The notes under the pieces are model-generated. The model saw nothing but the letters and a program-made list of their open reading frames with translations. It searched no databases and was not told the DNA's origin. From Mycolicibacterium lacusdiani (lineage in GTDB: Bacteria > Actinomycetota > Actinomycetes > Mycobacteriales > Mycobacteriaceae), in the NCBI RefSeq assembly GCF_021916785.1, contig NZ_JAKCFC010000010.1, forward strand, positions 62,001 through 126,000: a stretch of 64,000 nucleotides of DNA, in the 5' to 3' direction. Below, one piece after another: positions 16,704 through 25,958 of this stretch. The number at the start of each line of letters is the position of its first letter. The stretch's first letter is position 1. A program made the position numbers and the translations under genes.

Positions 16704-18363
16704 CGAGAAGTACACGGTCGGAGTGGATTTCGGAACGCTGTCCGGTCGAGCGCTGGTCGTCCGGGTCAGTGACGGCCACGAACTGGCAAGCGCCGAGCAC
16801 GCGTATCCGCACGGGGTGATCTCCGAATCGCTGCCGGGCAGTGCCACGCGACTTCCATCGCGCTGGGCCCTGCAGGTGCCCAGCGACTACGTCGAGGTGC
16901 TCCGGATCGCGGTGCCGGAGGCCGTGGCCAGGTCCGGCATCGATCCGGCCGACGTGATCGGGATCGGAACCGACTTCACCGCCTGCACGATGGTGCCGGT
17001 GCTCGGCGACGGAACGCCGCTGTGCGACGTGGCCGCGTACCGCGACCGGCCGCACGCCTACGCCAAGCTGTGGCGCCACCACTCGCCCCAGCCGCAGGCC
17101 GACCGCATCAATGCCGTTGCTGCGCAACGTGGCGAGTCGTGGCTGCCGCGCTACGGTGGCCTGATCTCGAGCGAGTGGGAGTTCGCGAAGGCGTTGGAGA
17201 TCTTCGACGAGGACCCGCAGCTGTACGAGGCGATGGACTCGTTCGTCGAGGGTGCCGACTGGATCGTGTGGCAGCTGTGCGGTGCGTACGTCCGCAATGC
17301 CTGCACGGCCGGCTACAAGGGCATCCGTCAGGACGGCAACTACCCGTCGCGGGAGTTCCTCGCCGAGGTGCGTCCCGGCTTCGCCGACTTCGTCGTCGAC
17401 AAGCTGGAGCACCCGATCGGCCAGCTCGGCGACCGCGCAGGCTCGCTCACCGCGGAGGCCGCAGGATGGACCGGCCTGCGCGAGGGGATCCCCGTCGCCG
17501 TGGGTAACGTCGACGCCCACGTCACCGTGGCCGCGGCCGACGCGCTGCAGCCAGGACACCTGGTCGCGATCATGGGTACGTCGACGTGTCACGTGATGAA
17601 CTCCGATGTGCTGCGCAATGTTCCGGGCATGTGCGGCGTGGTCGACGGCGGGATCTGCGAGGGCAGCTGGGGCTACGAGGCCGGGCAGTCGGGCGTCGGC
17701 GACATCTTCGGCTGGTTCGTCGACAACTGCGTTCCAGAGGACTACCAGGTCGAGGCGCGCCGTCGCGGGCTGACCATCCACGAACACCTCACCGATCTCG
17801 CGGGCCGCCAACGCGTGGGGCAGCACGGGTTGGTGGCGTTGGACTGGCATAGCGGGAACCGTTCGGTGCTCGTCGACCACGAACTGTCGGGCGTCATGAT
17901 CGGCCAGACGCTCGAGACCACCTGCGTCGACATGTACCGGGCACTGCTCGAGGCCACCGCGTTCGGTACCCGGATGATCGTCGAGACGTTCGTCGACAGC
18001 GGCGTGCCGGTCACCGAGCTGGTGGTCGCCGGTGGGCTCTTGAAGAACGGCCTGCTGATGCAGATCTACGCCGACGCCGTCGGATTGCCGCTGTCGATCG
18101 TGCCGTCGGCGCAGGCGCCGGCGCTGGGCGCGGCGATCCACGCCGCTGCCGCTGCGGGTGTCCATGCCGACGTCCGCACGGCCGCCTCGGCAATGGGCAG
18201 ACGAATACCCGCTGCTTACAAGCCGATTCCAGACAACGTGGCCGCCTACGACCGGCTCTACCGCGAATACGTCGCCGCCTACGAATGGTTCGGCCGCGGC
18301 AACGACATGATGCGACGGTTGCGCCGGATCGACACCCGGGAAGCCGTGGGTGCCTCGTCATGA
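16696..18363 (+). CDS. araB: Ribulokinase (L-ribulokinase)
   Basis: The 555-residue FGGY-family kinase phosphorylates L-ribulose to L-ribulose-5-phosphate. The N-terminal phosphate loop is VGVDFGTLSGRALVVRV. The adenosine/phosphate segment IMGTSTCHVMNS and the C-terminal VVAGGLLKNGLLMQIYADAV are typical of AraB, and the length matches the family (about 560). Translation starts at TTG 16696 with AGGAG five bases upstream, inside the end of lacI. The stop overlaps araD. Confidence 0.93.
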   Translation: MSDEKYTVGVDFGTLSGRALVVRVSDGHELASAEHAYPHGVISESLPGSATRLPSRWALQVPSDYVEVLRIAVPEAVARSGIDPADVIGIGTDFTACTMVPVLGDGTPLCDVAAYRDRPHAYAKLWRHHSPQPQADRINAVAAQRGESWLPRYGGLISSEWEFAKALEIFDEDPQLYEAMDSFVEGADWIVWQLCGAYVRNACTAGYKGIRQDGNYPSREFLAEVRPGFADFVVDKLEHPIGQLGDRAGSLTAEAAGWTGLREGIPVAVGNVDAHVTVAAADALQPGHLVAIMGTSTCHVMNSDVLRNVPGMCGVVDGGICEGSWGYEAGQSGVGDIFGWFVDNCVPEDYQVEARRRGLTIHEHLTDLAGRQRVGQHGLVALDWHSGNRSVLVDHELSGVMIGQTLETTCVDMYRALLEATAFGTRMIVETFVDSGVPVTELVVAGGLLKNGLLMQIYADAVGLPLSIVPSAQAPALGAAIHAAAAAGVHADVRTAASAMGRRIPAAYKPIPDNVAAYDRLYREYVAAYEWFGRGNDMMRRLRRIDTREAVGASS

Positions 18364-19073
18364 CCATCACCTCCGAAGTCGACCGCGTCGTATCCGAACT
18401 CCGCCGCCAGGTCTGCGACCTGCATGCGCATCTGACCCACTACGAGTTGGTGATCTGGACCGCGGGCAACGTCTCGGCCCGGGTGCCCGGCCGCGACCTG
18501 ATGGTGATCAAGCCGTCGGGTGCGGACTACGACACACTGACCGCCGAGGACATGGTCGTCTGCGACCTCTACGGGAACCTCGTCGACGGTGCCCTTGCCC
18601 CGTCGTCGGACACTGCGGCGCACGCCTACGTGTACCGGCACATGCCCGCGGTGGGTGGCGTCGTGCACACCCACTCCACCTACGCGACCGCGTGGGCAGC
18701 GCGCGGCGAGCCGATACCGTGCGTGCTCACCATGATCGCCGACGAGTTCGGCGGTGACGTCCCGGTCGGACCGTTCGCGCTCATCGGCGACGACTCAATC
18801 GGACGCGGCATCGTGGACACGTTGCGCGACAGCCGATCTCCGGCGGTGCTGATGCGCAACCACGGGCCGTTCACCATCGGGCGCACTGCCCGGGATGCGG
18901 TCAAGGCCGCCGTGATGGTGGAGGACGTCGCGCGCACCGTGCACATCAGCAGGCAACTCGGGGATGCAACCCCGATCGCTGCCGCGGACGTGTCGGCGCT
19001 GTTCGAGCGGTACCAGAACGTGTACGGCCAGGCCGGCCGGCATGCCGACCCCGTGCAGGAGGACCAGCGATGA
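18360..19073 (+). CDS. araD: L-ribulose-5-phosphate 4-epimerase
   Basis: The 237-residue class II aldolase-like epimerase converts L-ribulose-5-phosphate to D-xylulose-5-phosphate. The zinc ligands are visible as His103 and His105 (VVHTHSTYAT) and His168 (MRNHGPFTIG), and Asp84 lies in PSSDT. The sequence NVSARVPGRDLMVIKPSG matches the phosphate-binding part. It is coupled by ATGA to araB and araA. Confidence 0.92.
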   Translation: MTITSEVDRVVSELRRQVCDLHAHLTHYELVIWTAGNVSARVPGRDLMVIKPSGADYDTLTAEDMVVCDLYGNLVDGALAPSSDTAAHAYVYRHMPAVGGVVHTHSTYATAWAARGEPIPCVLTMIADEFGGDVPVGPFALIGDDSIGRGIVDTLRDSRSPAVLMRNHGPFTIGRTARDAVKAAVMVEDVARTVHISRQLGDATPIAAADVSALFERYQNVYGQAGRHADPVQEDQR

Positions 19074-20581
19074 TCGCGTCTCGACTCGTGACCAGTCAGG
19101 TGTGGTTCCTCACGGGCAGCCAGTCGATGTACGGGCAGGACATCCTCGAGCAGGTGGCCGATCAGTCCCGCCGGATCGCCGACCGCCTCGACGGCAGCGC
19201 CGAGATCCCGGTCGAGGTGCGCTGGATCCCGGTGGTCACCGATTCCGACCAGATCGCCCGAGTCCTGGGTGAAGCCAACGCGTCCGCCGAGTGCATCGGC
19301 GTCGTCGCGTGGATGCACACGTTCTCCCCGGCGAAGATGTGGATCCGCGGGCTGAAGGCGTTGCGCAAACCGCTGCTGCACCTGCACACGCAGTTCGGCG
19401 TCGAGTTGCCATGGAGCAGCATCGACATGGACTTCATGAACCTCAACCAGGCCGCCCACGGCGACCGGGAGTTCGGCTACATCCAGTCGCGGCTGTCGCA
19501 TCCTCGCAAGACGGTCGCCGGACACGTCGACGATCCGCGCACGCGGGAGCGCATCGGGTCGTGGACGCGGGCCGCGCTGGGGCACGCCGAGCTGTCGACG
19601 ATGAAGGTCGCCCGCTTCGGCGACAACATGCGCGGCGTCGCCGTGACCGAGGGGGACAAGGTGGAGGCCGAGGCACACTTCGGTGTGTCGGTCGACGCCT
19701 ACGGTGTCAACGACCTGGTCGACGTCGTCGAGCGCGTCCGACCCGTCGACGTCGACAAGCTGGTGCGCGAGTACGTGGGCACCTACGAGGTCGCCGCCGA
19801 GCTGCTGCCGGGCGGGATCCGGCACGCCGCCTTGCGGTACGCCGCGCAGATCGAAGTCGGATTGCGGAAGTTCCTCCACGACGGCGGCTTCCACGCGTTC
19901 ACCACCAACTTCGAGGACCTGGGCGGCCTGCGCCAGCTGCCGGGTTTGGCCGTGCAGAGGTTGATGGCCGACGGCTACGGCTTCGGCGGCGAGGGCGATT
20001 GGAAGACCGCCTTGATGCTGCGCACGATCAAGGCGATGGGCGAGGGTCTGCCTGGCGGGACGTCGTTCATGGAGGACTACACCTACGACCTGACGCCGGG
20101 GCGCGAACGCATCCTCGGAGCGCACATGCTGGAGGTGTGCCCGAGCATCGCGGGCGCCACGCCCACCGTGGAGGTACACCCGCTGTCCATCGGCGGCCGG
20201 GAGGATCCGGTGCGACTGCGCTTCACCGCAGCCGCCGCCGACGCGGTCGTCATCGGGATCTGCGACATGGGTTCGCGTTTCCGGTTGGTGGCCAACGAGG
20301 TTCGGATCATCGAACCGCCCGCCGAACTGCCGAACCTGCCGGTGGCGTGCGCTGTGTGGGAGCCCCTGCCGTCCTGGTCCACGTCGGCCGAAGCATGGCT
20401 GATGGCCGGTGCGCCGCATCACACGGTGATGACGACCGCGGTGGGAACCGACGCGATCGAAGACCTTGCGGCGATGACGAACACCGAGCTGCTCCTCATC
20501 GACGCCGACACCACCGTGCGGGGCTTCGCGCACGAGCTGAAGTGGAACGACGTGTATCACCATGTCGCCGTCGGCCTCTGA
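19070..20581 (+). CDS. araA: L-arabinose isomerase
   Basis: The 503-residue enzyme isomerises L-arabinose to L-ribulose. The Mn2+-binding catalytic residues fall where expected: Glu308 (GFGGEGDWKTA), Glu335 (SFMEDYTYDL), His352 (LGAHMLEVCP) and His450/451 (AGAPHHTVMT). The N-terminal FLTGSQSMYGQDILEQVADQ is diagnostic of AraA. Its length is normal. The order araB-araD-araA, with ATGA overlaps throughout, shows one tightly coupled catabolic unit. Confidence 0.96.
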   Translation: MIASRLVTSQVWFLTGSQSMYGQDILEQVADQSRRIADRLDGSAEIPVEVRWIPVVTDSDQIARVLGEANASAECIGVVAWMHTFSPAKMWIRGLKALRKPLLHLHTQFGVELPWSSIDMDFMNLNQAAHGDREFGYIQSRLSHPRKTVAGHVDDPRTRERIGSWTRAALGHAELSTMKVARFGDNMRGVAVTEGDKVEAEAHFGVSVDAYGVNDLVDVVERVRPVDVDKLVREYVGTYEVAAELLPGGIRHAALRYAAQIEVGLRKFLHDGGFHAFTTNFEDLGGLRQLPGLAVQRLMADGYGFGGEGDWKTALMLRTIKAMGEGLPGGTSFMEDYTYDLTPGRERILGAHMLEVCPSIAGATPTVEVHPLSIGGREDPVRLRFTAAAADAVVIGICDMGSRFRLVANEVRIIEPPAELPNLPVACAVWEPLPSWSTSAEAWLMAGAPHHTVMTTAVGTDAIEDLAAMTNTELLLIDADTTVRGFAHELKWNDVYHHVAVGL

Positions 20582-21608
20582 CACCGGCGGGCGCCGGATG
20601 CTCGCCGCACGCCTGCACGCCGTCGGTGACGTGCGGGTAGCGCACGAGCCGGCTCCCGACGAACCCGGCCCCGGCTCGTCGCTCGTGGCCGTGACGTCGG
20701 TCGGAATCTGCGGATCGGACCTCCACTGGTTCACCGACGGGGGAATCGGCGAGAACCGGATAGAGCACCCCGTGGTGCCGGGACACGAGTTCGCGGGGGT
20801 TGCACTCACCGGCCCGTACGCGGGCCGGCGGGTCGCGGTCGACCCCGCGATTCCGTGCCGGCTGTGCGAGATGTGCCGTTCGGGCTACCACAACCTCTGT
20901 CCGACGGTGGAATTCGCCGGACACGGTGCCCTGTACGGCGGCCTGCAGGAGCAGCTGGTCTGGCCCGACCACCTCCTGCACCCGCTGCCCGACGATCTCA
21001 GCGACGATGCCGGGGCCCTGCTCGAGCCGCTCGGTGTCGCCATCCACGCCGTGCGCGTCGGTCACGTTCGGAAGGGAGCCGACGTACTGGTGGTCGGAGC
21101 GGGACCGATCGGCGTGCTCGCCGTCCAGGTGGCCCGGGAGTCCGGGGCAGGCCGGGTGTTCGCCGTCGAACCGCTGGCGCACCGTCGCGCCACCGCGCAG
21201 CGCTGCGGCGCCGACGCGGTGTGGAGCGCCGGTGACGACGCTCAGGCGGTGCTCGACGCCACGGATGGCCGGGGCGTGGACGTCGTCGTCGAACTGGCAG
21301 GCACCGACGCGGCGATCGCCACGGCGGTCTCTGCAGTTCGTCCGGGTGGCCGGATTGCATTGGGCGGCATCCCGTCGGAGGACGCCTCGTCGTTCCCCGC
21401 TGCGGCGGCGCGGCGAAAGGGTTTGACGTTCGCCATGGTGCGCCGGATGAACGACACCTATCCACGCGCGATCGAACTGGCGACCACGGCGATCGACCTG
21501 GATCAGCTGGTCACCGAACGGCACCCTCTGACGAAGGCTGCCAAGGCCTTCGGCTCCGCCGCCGAGCGTCACGGCGACAAGGTCATAGTGGCCGTATCGG
21601 AGAGCTGA
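20562..21608 (+). CDS. Zinc-binding alcohol dehydrogenase (sorbitol/arabinitol dehydrogenase-like)
   Basis: The 348-residue medium-chain dehydrogenase has the catalytic zinc ligands in VGICGSDLHWF and VPGHEFAG. The four structural-zinc cysteines are in CRLCEMCRSGYHNLC. The NAD-binding GAGPIG lies at residues about 178-183. Its position directly behind araA (20-base overlap) suggests oxidation of a polyol or aldose related to arabinose, such as L-arabinitol. An alternative start at ATG 20598 would remove the overlap. Confidence 0.85.
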   Translation: MSPSASDTGGRRMLAARLHAVGDVRVAHEPAPDEPGPGSSLVAVTSVGICGSDLHWFTDGGIGENRIEHPVVPGHEFAGVALTGPYAGRRVAVDPAIPCRLCEMCRSGYHNLCPTVEFAGHGALYGGLQEQLVWPDHLLHPLPDDLSDDAGALLEPLGVAIHAVRVGHVRKGADVLVVGAGPIGVLAVQVARESGAGRVFAVEPLAHRRATAQRCGADAVWSAGDDAQAVLDATDGRGVDVVVELAGTDAAIATAVSAVRPGGRIALGGIPSEDASSFPAAAARRKGLTFAMVRRMNDTYPRAIELATTAIDLDQLVTERHPLTKAAKAFGSAAERHGDKVIVAVSES

Positions 21609-21623
21609 GGCCGTCCGAACGGT

Positions 21624-22040
21624 CTATTCGACCCGTCCGTCGTGGGAACGTCGATCGAGGTCCGACATCAGCACGAGCGCCGACAGCACGATGGCGACGA
21701 GGAGCAAAGCCGGGACGTCACCCCACATGTGTCCGATGTCGTGGTGGTCACCGCCGATGGACTGCACCGCCATGATCGCGGCGTGGATGACGCTCGAGCA
21801 CACCGTGAACCACATCAGACTGACGTGCGCCTCCGGACGTCGTGCGGCATTCCACAGAAAGGCGCCCAATGTGAAATAGAGGCCAACGATCATCATGAAG
21901 TAGTTCGATTCGTGCGGCGCGCCTGAATGCCAAGCCCATCCCGACGGCCAGATCAGGGCGAGGGGATAGAGCAGCATCATGACGGCACCGAACACGACCA
22001 GCGCGACGCGGAGCAATCTGTACCTGGTCGATGGAGTCAT
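21624..22040 (-). CDS. DUF6632-like four-helix membrane protein
   Basis: The 138-residue protein begins at ATG 22040 and has four hydrophobic helices. The motif YPLALIWPSGWAWHSGAPHE follows TM1, and SLMWFTVCSSVIHAAIMAVQ forms TM3. The His/Asp run GGDHHDIGHMWGDVPALLL precedes the last helix. The layout matches the family I know as DUF6632. Function is unknown. A much longer frame upstream is not family-like. Confidence 0.75.
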   Translation of the reverse strand: MTPSTRYRLLRVALVVFGAVMMLLYPLALIWPSGWAWHSGAPHESNYFMMIVGLYFTLGAFLWNAARRPEAHVSLMWFTVCSSVIHAAIMAVQSIGGDHHDIGHMWGDVPALLLVAIVLSALVLMSDLDRRSHDGRVE

Positions 22041-22116
22041 GTGCGCCCCCCGAGGATGCGGCTTGCAAGCCGATCTTCGAGACGGTACGCCGGGCGCGTC
22101 GAGTTGGGCGCCTAGT

Positions 22117-23868
22117 TCACCAGCCGCCGATCCAGCCCTCGAAGATCGCATCCGGTTCGTCGTCGGGACTCGTCGAACGCCCGACCAGGAAGTCGAAGTC
22201 GCAGCCCTGGTGAGCCTGCAGTACGCGCTCGACGTACATCGACGCATACCCGCGGGTATGGCGCGGCGGTGTGCGTACCAATGCCGCTCGGCGCACCGAC
22301 AACTCGTCGTCGGAGATCAGCACGTCGAGTGTCCCCGCGTGGGCGTCGAGTGCGATGACGTCGCCGTCGCGGACCAGAGCGAGTGGGCCGCCCACGGCCG
22401 ACTCGGGGCTGACGTGCAGCACGCAGGTGCCGTAGGCCGTGCCACTCATCCGGGCGTCGGAGATGCGGACCATGTCGGTGACGCCCTGTTTGAGCAGCTT
22501 GCTGGGAATGGGCAACTGGCCCCACTCGGGCATGCCGGGAGCGCCGCGCGGACCCGCCGATCGCAGCACCAGCACGGAATCCGCGGTCACCTCGAGGTCG
22601 GGATCATCGAACCGTCGGATCAAATCCTTCATGTCCTCGAACACCACGGCCGGCCCTTGGTGGACGAGCAGCGACGGGGTGGCCGCACTGCACTTGATCA
22701 CCGCACCGTCGGGAGCGAGGTTGCCGCGCACAACCGCGAGTCCGCCGGGCGGCTGAAACGGCGCGCTCAGCGCAGCGATGACCGCAGTGTCGGTCGCGGA
22801 AACCGTGGGCAGGTTGTCGGCGACGGTCTTGCCGGTGACGGTGACGGCCTCGGTGTGCAGCAGCGGCTCGACCGCCTTCAGCACCGCCGGGATTCCGCCG
22901 GCGTGGAACACCTGCTCGACGAGGTGCTCGCCCGCGGGCCGCACGTTGACCACCAGCGGTGTGCGCGCGGACAGTTCGTGGAAGCGGTTTAGCGACAGGG
23001 GGACTCCGACCCGGCCGGCGATGGCGAGCAGGTGCACGATCGCGTTGGTCGAGCCGCCGACGGCCAGCATCAGCGTGATGGCGTTGTCGAAGGCCTCGGC
23101 CGTCATGACCTGCGACGGCCGCAGCCGCTCGACGGCCAACCCGACCGCTCGCGCGCCGACCTCCTCGGCGACCTGCAGCCGGCGCGAGTCCATCGCGGGA
23201 ATGGCGGCACTGCCGGGCAGCGTCATGCCGAGGCCTTCCACCAACGTGGCCATCGTCGACGCGGTGCCCATCTCCGGACAGTGCCCCCGGGATGGTCCCG
23301 CTGCCGCCTCCAGCTGCTCGTACTCGGCCATGGACATCCGGCCTGCCCGCACGTCGTCGATGTACTCCCAGAGGTCGGTGCCCACCCCGAGTTGCTTGCC
23401 CCGGAACACCGCGGGGGCGGCAGGCCCGCCGGTCAGCGCGATCGCGGGGACGTCGGCGCTCGCCGCCCCCATCAGCTGCGCCGGGACGGTCTTGTCGCAG
23501 CCGCCGAGCAGGACGACGGAGTCGAAGGGGTAGGCGCGGATCGACTCCTCGACGTCCATCGCCATCAGGTTGCGGAACAGCATGGTGGTCGGCTTCATCA
23601 GTTGCTCACCGAGCGACATGGTGGGGAACTCCAGCGGGAACCCGCCCGCCGCCAGCACGCCGCGTCGCACCGAGTCCGCTAGACCGCGAAAGTGCATGTT
23701 GCAGTTGACGACCTCGGACCAGGAGTTGCAGATGCCGACGATGGGTCGGCCCTCGAACGCCATCCGGGAGAACCCCGATGCCCGCATCGCCGACCGGTGG
23801 ACGAAGCCGGGTACGTCCTTGCCCGCGAACCACTTCGCGCTCCGCAACCCCACGGGCGGCGTCGACAC
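22117..23868 (-). CDS. IlvD/Edd family dehydratase, sugar-acid type (L-arabinonate dehydratase-like)
   Basis: The 583-residue iron-sulfur dehydratase has the three cluster cysteines Cys47 (VGICNSWSE), Cys124 (LGGCDKTVPA) and Cys197 (GHCPEMGTAST), matching the spacing of L-arabinonate/D-xylonate dehydratases. The ADARMSGT-like motif appears as SDARMSGTAYG. Such enzymes remove water from a sugar acid to give a 2-keto-3-deoxy acid; true IlvD (valine/isoleucine synthesis) is an alternative. Start GTG 23868 follows the FAD oxidoreductase stop by two bases. It is the last gene of the TetR-headed operon. Confidence 0.82.
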   Translation of the reverse strand: MSTPPVGLRSAKWFAGKDVPGFVHRSAMRASGFSRMAFEGRPIVGICNSWSEVVNCNMHFRGLADSVRRGVLAAGGFPLEFPTMSLGEQLMKPTTMLFRNLMAMDVEESIRAYPFDSVVLLGGCDKTVPAQLMGAASADVPAIALTGGPAAPAVFRGKQLGVGTDLWEYIDDVRAGRMSMAEYEQLEAAAGPSRGHCPEMGTASTMATLVEGLGMTLPGSAAIPAMDSRRLQVAEEVGARAVGLAVERLRPSQVMTAEAFDNAITLMLAVGGSTNAIVHLLAIAGRVGVPLSLNRFHELSARTPLVVNVRPAGEHLVEQVFHAGGIPAVLKAVEPLLHTEAVTVTGKTVADNLPTVSATDTAVIAALSAPFQPPGGLAVVRGNLAPDGAVIKCSAATPSLLVHQGPAVVFEDMKDLIRRFDDPDLEVTADSVLVLRSAGPRGAPGMPEWGQLPIPSKLLKQGVTDMVRISDARMSGTAYGTCVLHVSPESAVGGPLALVRDGDVIALDAHAGTLDVLISDDELSVRRAALVRTPPRHTRGYASMYVERVLQAHQGCDFDFLVGRSTSPDDEPDAIFEGWIGGW

Positions 23869-23870
23869 GG

Positions 23871-25601
23871 TCAGCGGACCCGCGCCGCGTACGCGGTGAC
23901 CTTGCGCAGCGCCGGCTGTCGTGCCGCCCGGTACCCGACCCAGCGTCCGGGCTTGGTCGACATCAGGGTGCCGACGAACCGCTGCTGCCACGGGGCCTTC
24001 TTGCCTCCGGTGCGAACGCCCGTCGTCGCGGTCGGGGCGGCGATACCCGCCGCGTCAGCGAGCGCGACCTTGGCCGCGTTGTGTCCGTTGGCCCCCATCA
24101 CGCCGCCGCCGGGGTGGGTGCCCGAGCCGCACAGGTAGTAACTGGTCACCGGGGTGCGGTAATTCGCCAACTCCGGGATGGGTCGCGCTCCGAACAGCTG
24201 GTCGAGCATCATGCTGCCGTGGAAGATGTTCCCGTCGGTGATCAGGTACTCGTCGTTGAGATCGTCGGGTGTGATGATCACGCGGTCGACGATGTGCTCA
24301 CGCAGATTGGGCGCATAGGTGAACAGGTCTTCGAGTACGAGGTCGGCCCACTTCTCCTTCTCGGCCGCCCACGTCGTGCCGATCAGCTCGGACGGGAGCT
24401 GCTGGATGCCCAGGGTCATGGTGTGCAGGCCCGCAGGCGCCAGCGAGTCGTCGGTCACCGATTGCGTAACCGCCTCGATCACGAACGTGCTGGGGAAGGT
24501 GCCACGGCGCTGCGCCTCGTAGGCCTCCTCGAACGCCTCACGGCTGGGTCCCAGCAGTTGATGCCCGTGGTGCTGCGGTCCCTCCGAGGCGTCGGGGAAC
24601 GGAAGGTACTGCGGCAGTTCGTCGACGAGCAGGTGAATCCTGGCCATCGACCCGCGGGTGTCGATGTTCTCCACGTCGCGGACTAGCTTGGCGGGCAGCA
24701 CTCCAGGCTGGATCAGCTGGAGCAGCGACCGCTTGGGGTCGGCGTTGGAGAAGACCTGCCGCGCGGTGACGACGCTGCCGTCGGCGAGGCGCACGCCGGT
24801 CGCCGTTCCGCGTTCGACGATCACCGTGTCGACGGGGGTCGAGGTGCGGATGGTCGCGCCGTAGTGTCGCGCGCCGGCCGCGAGGGCCTCGCTGATGGCG
24901 CCCATACCGCCTCGCGCGAGGCCGAATTGGCCGAAGTTGCCATTGAACTCACCCCAGGAGTGGTGCCCGTAGGTGTACGCGGTCCCGGGCGTCGAGGGAC
25001 CGCCGAAGATCGACACCATGCCGAAGAAGGTCAGCATGCTCTTGAGGCGCTCGTCCTCGAAGTACCGATCGAGCAGGTCCCGTACGGAGAGCAGCGTGAA
25101 CTCGTCGAACAGCGTCTGCTCACCCGCGGCCTCGAACGCGGCGAAGACCTCAGAACGCTGCGGCGGCGGGGCCAGCAGGTAGGGGGTGACCAGCCCGGCG
25201 AAGCGCTGCAGCCGCACCCCGAAGTCGAGGAACGCCTGCGCGTCGTTCCTGTTGATCTTCTCCAATTCGCGCAGTGTGCGGTCGGTCTCCTTCCACATGG
25301 TGAAGGAGGTGCCGTCGCGGAACAGGCTGAATGACAGGGCGTCACCCTGGTACAGCTCGAGACCGAACCGTGCGAGTTCGAGTTCGTCGATGATCTCCGG
25401 CCGCAGCAGGCCGGCGATGAACGCGCACGACGACCACTTGCTGCCGGGGATGAGTTCCTCGGTGACGCAGGCCCCGCCGACGACGGCCCGCGCCTCGAGG
25501 ACCAGCACCCGCTTCCCGGCCCGGGCCAGGTAGTTGGCGGTCACCAGGCCGTTGTGCCCGGCGCCGATGATGACGGCGTCGTAATCCGGTGTCTCGGTCA
25601 T
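23871..25601 (-). CDS. FAD-dependent oxidoreductase, phytoene desaturase / PYROXD2-like
   Basis: The 576-residue flavoprotein begins at ATG 25601, with AGGAG eight bases upstream. The N-terminal Rossmann motif is AVIIGAGHNGLVTANYLARA, followed by VLVLEARAVVGGACVTEE. The C-terminal FAD-binding segment YYLCGSGTHPGGGVMGANGH is typical of the CrtI/NAD(P)-FAD-dependent family. No carotenoid synthesis genes are nearby, so phytoene is not the expected substrate. Its neighbours suggest an amine or alcohol oxidation step. The start overlaps the preceding stop (ATGA). Confidence 0.83.
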   Translation of the reverse strand: MTETPDYDAVIIGAGHNGLVTANYLARAGKRVLVLEARAVVGGACVTEELIPGSKWSSCAFIAGLLRPEIIDELELARFGLELYQGDALSFSLFRDGTSFTMWKETDRTLRELEKINRNDAQAFLDFGVRLQRFAGLVTPYLLAPPPQRSEVFAAFEAAGEQTLFDEFTLLSVRDLLDRYFEDERLKSMLTFFGMVSIFGGPSTPGTAYTYGHHSWGEFNGNFGQFGLARGGMGAISEALAAGARHYGATIRTSTPVDTVIVERGTATGVRLADGSVVTARQVFSNADPKRSLLQLIQPGVLPAKLVRDVENIDTRGSMARIHLLVDELPQYLPFPDASEGPQHHGHQLLGPSREAFEEAYEAQRRGTFPSTFVIEAVTQSVTDDSLAPAGLHTMTLGIQQLPSELIGTTWAAEKEKWADLVLEDLFTYAPNLREHIVDRVIITPDDLNDEYLITDGNIFHGSMMLDQLFGARPIPELANYRTPVTSYYLCGSGTHPGGGVMGANGHNAAKVALADAAGIAAPTATTGVRTGGKKAPWQQRFVGTLMSTKPGRWVGYRAARQPALRKVTAYAARVR

Positions 25602-25957
25602 GTCAGATCTCCTGCGGAAGGGGTGAGTTCGCGGGTCAGCAGTGTCGAGACGCTGCCGGGCTCGACCAGTTCGTCGAACCTCTCGATCACGGGTTTGAGT
25701 TCGGGTGCCGACTCGAGGAGCCGTTGCCATTCGGACCACGACGAGACCGTCATGACCTCGACGACCGTGACGCCACCGTCGCTCGTGTCATCCCCCGTCG
25801 CTTCGCTCGCCCCGCCCTCGGCGAGGTATACGTCGAACCCGAGTACGACGTCGAAGGCCAGGCACGTCGGCCGGTCGAGTTCGGCGGAGAACCGCTCGAA
25901 CTGCTCGGCGCCGACCCCGGGACGCAACCGAAAGGTGTTGATTGCGCTGACTGCCAT
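25598..25957 (-). CDS. Small RedY/EthD-like ferredoxin-fold protein
   Basis: The 119-residue product opens with MAVSAINTFRLRPGVGAEQF and has the alternating strand-helix pattern of dimeric alpha-beta barrel proteins. The middle carries a low-complexity acidic insert (GASEATGDDTSDGG), and a helix WSEWQRLLESAPELKPVIER follows. Members of this fold are small monooxygenases or cyclase-like helpers. The RedY/HapK resemblance is from memory. It is tightly packed between aldehyde dehydrogenase (gap of one base) and FAD oxidoreductase (overlap). Confidence 0.65.
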   Translation of the reverse strand: MAVSAINTFRLRPGVGAEQFERFSAELDRPTCLAFDVVLGFDVYLAEGGASEATGDDTSDGGVTVVEVMTVSSWSEWQRLLESAPELKPVIERFDELVEPGSVSTLLTRELTPSAGDLT

Positions 25958-25958
25958 G

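Noticed and set aside
23871..25601. Carotenoid biosynthesis (phytoene desaturase)
   Set aside because: The fold matches, but no crtB, crtE or related gene is nearby, and the operon is catabolic.
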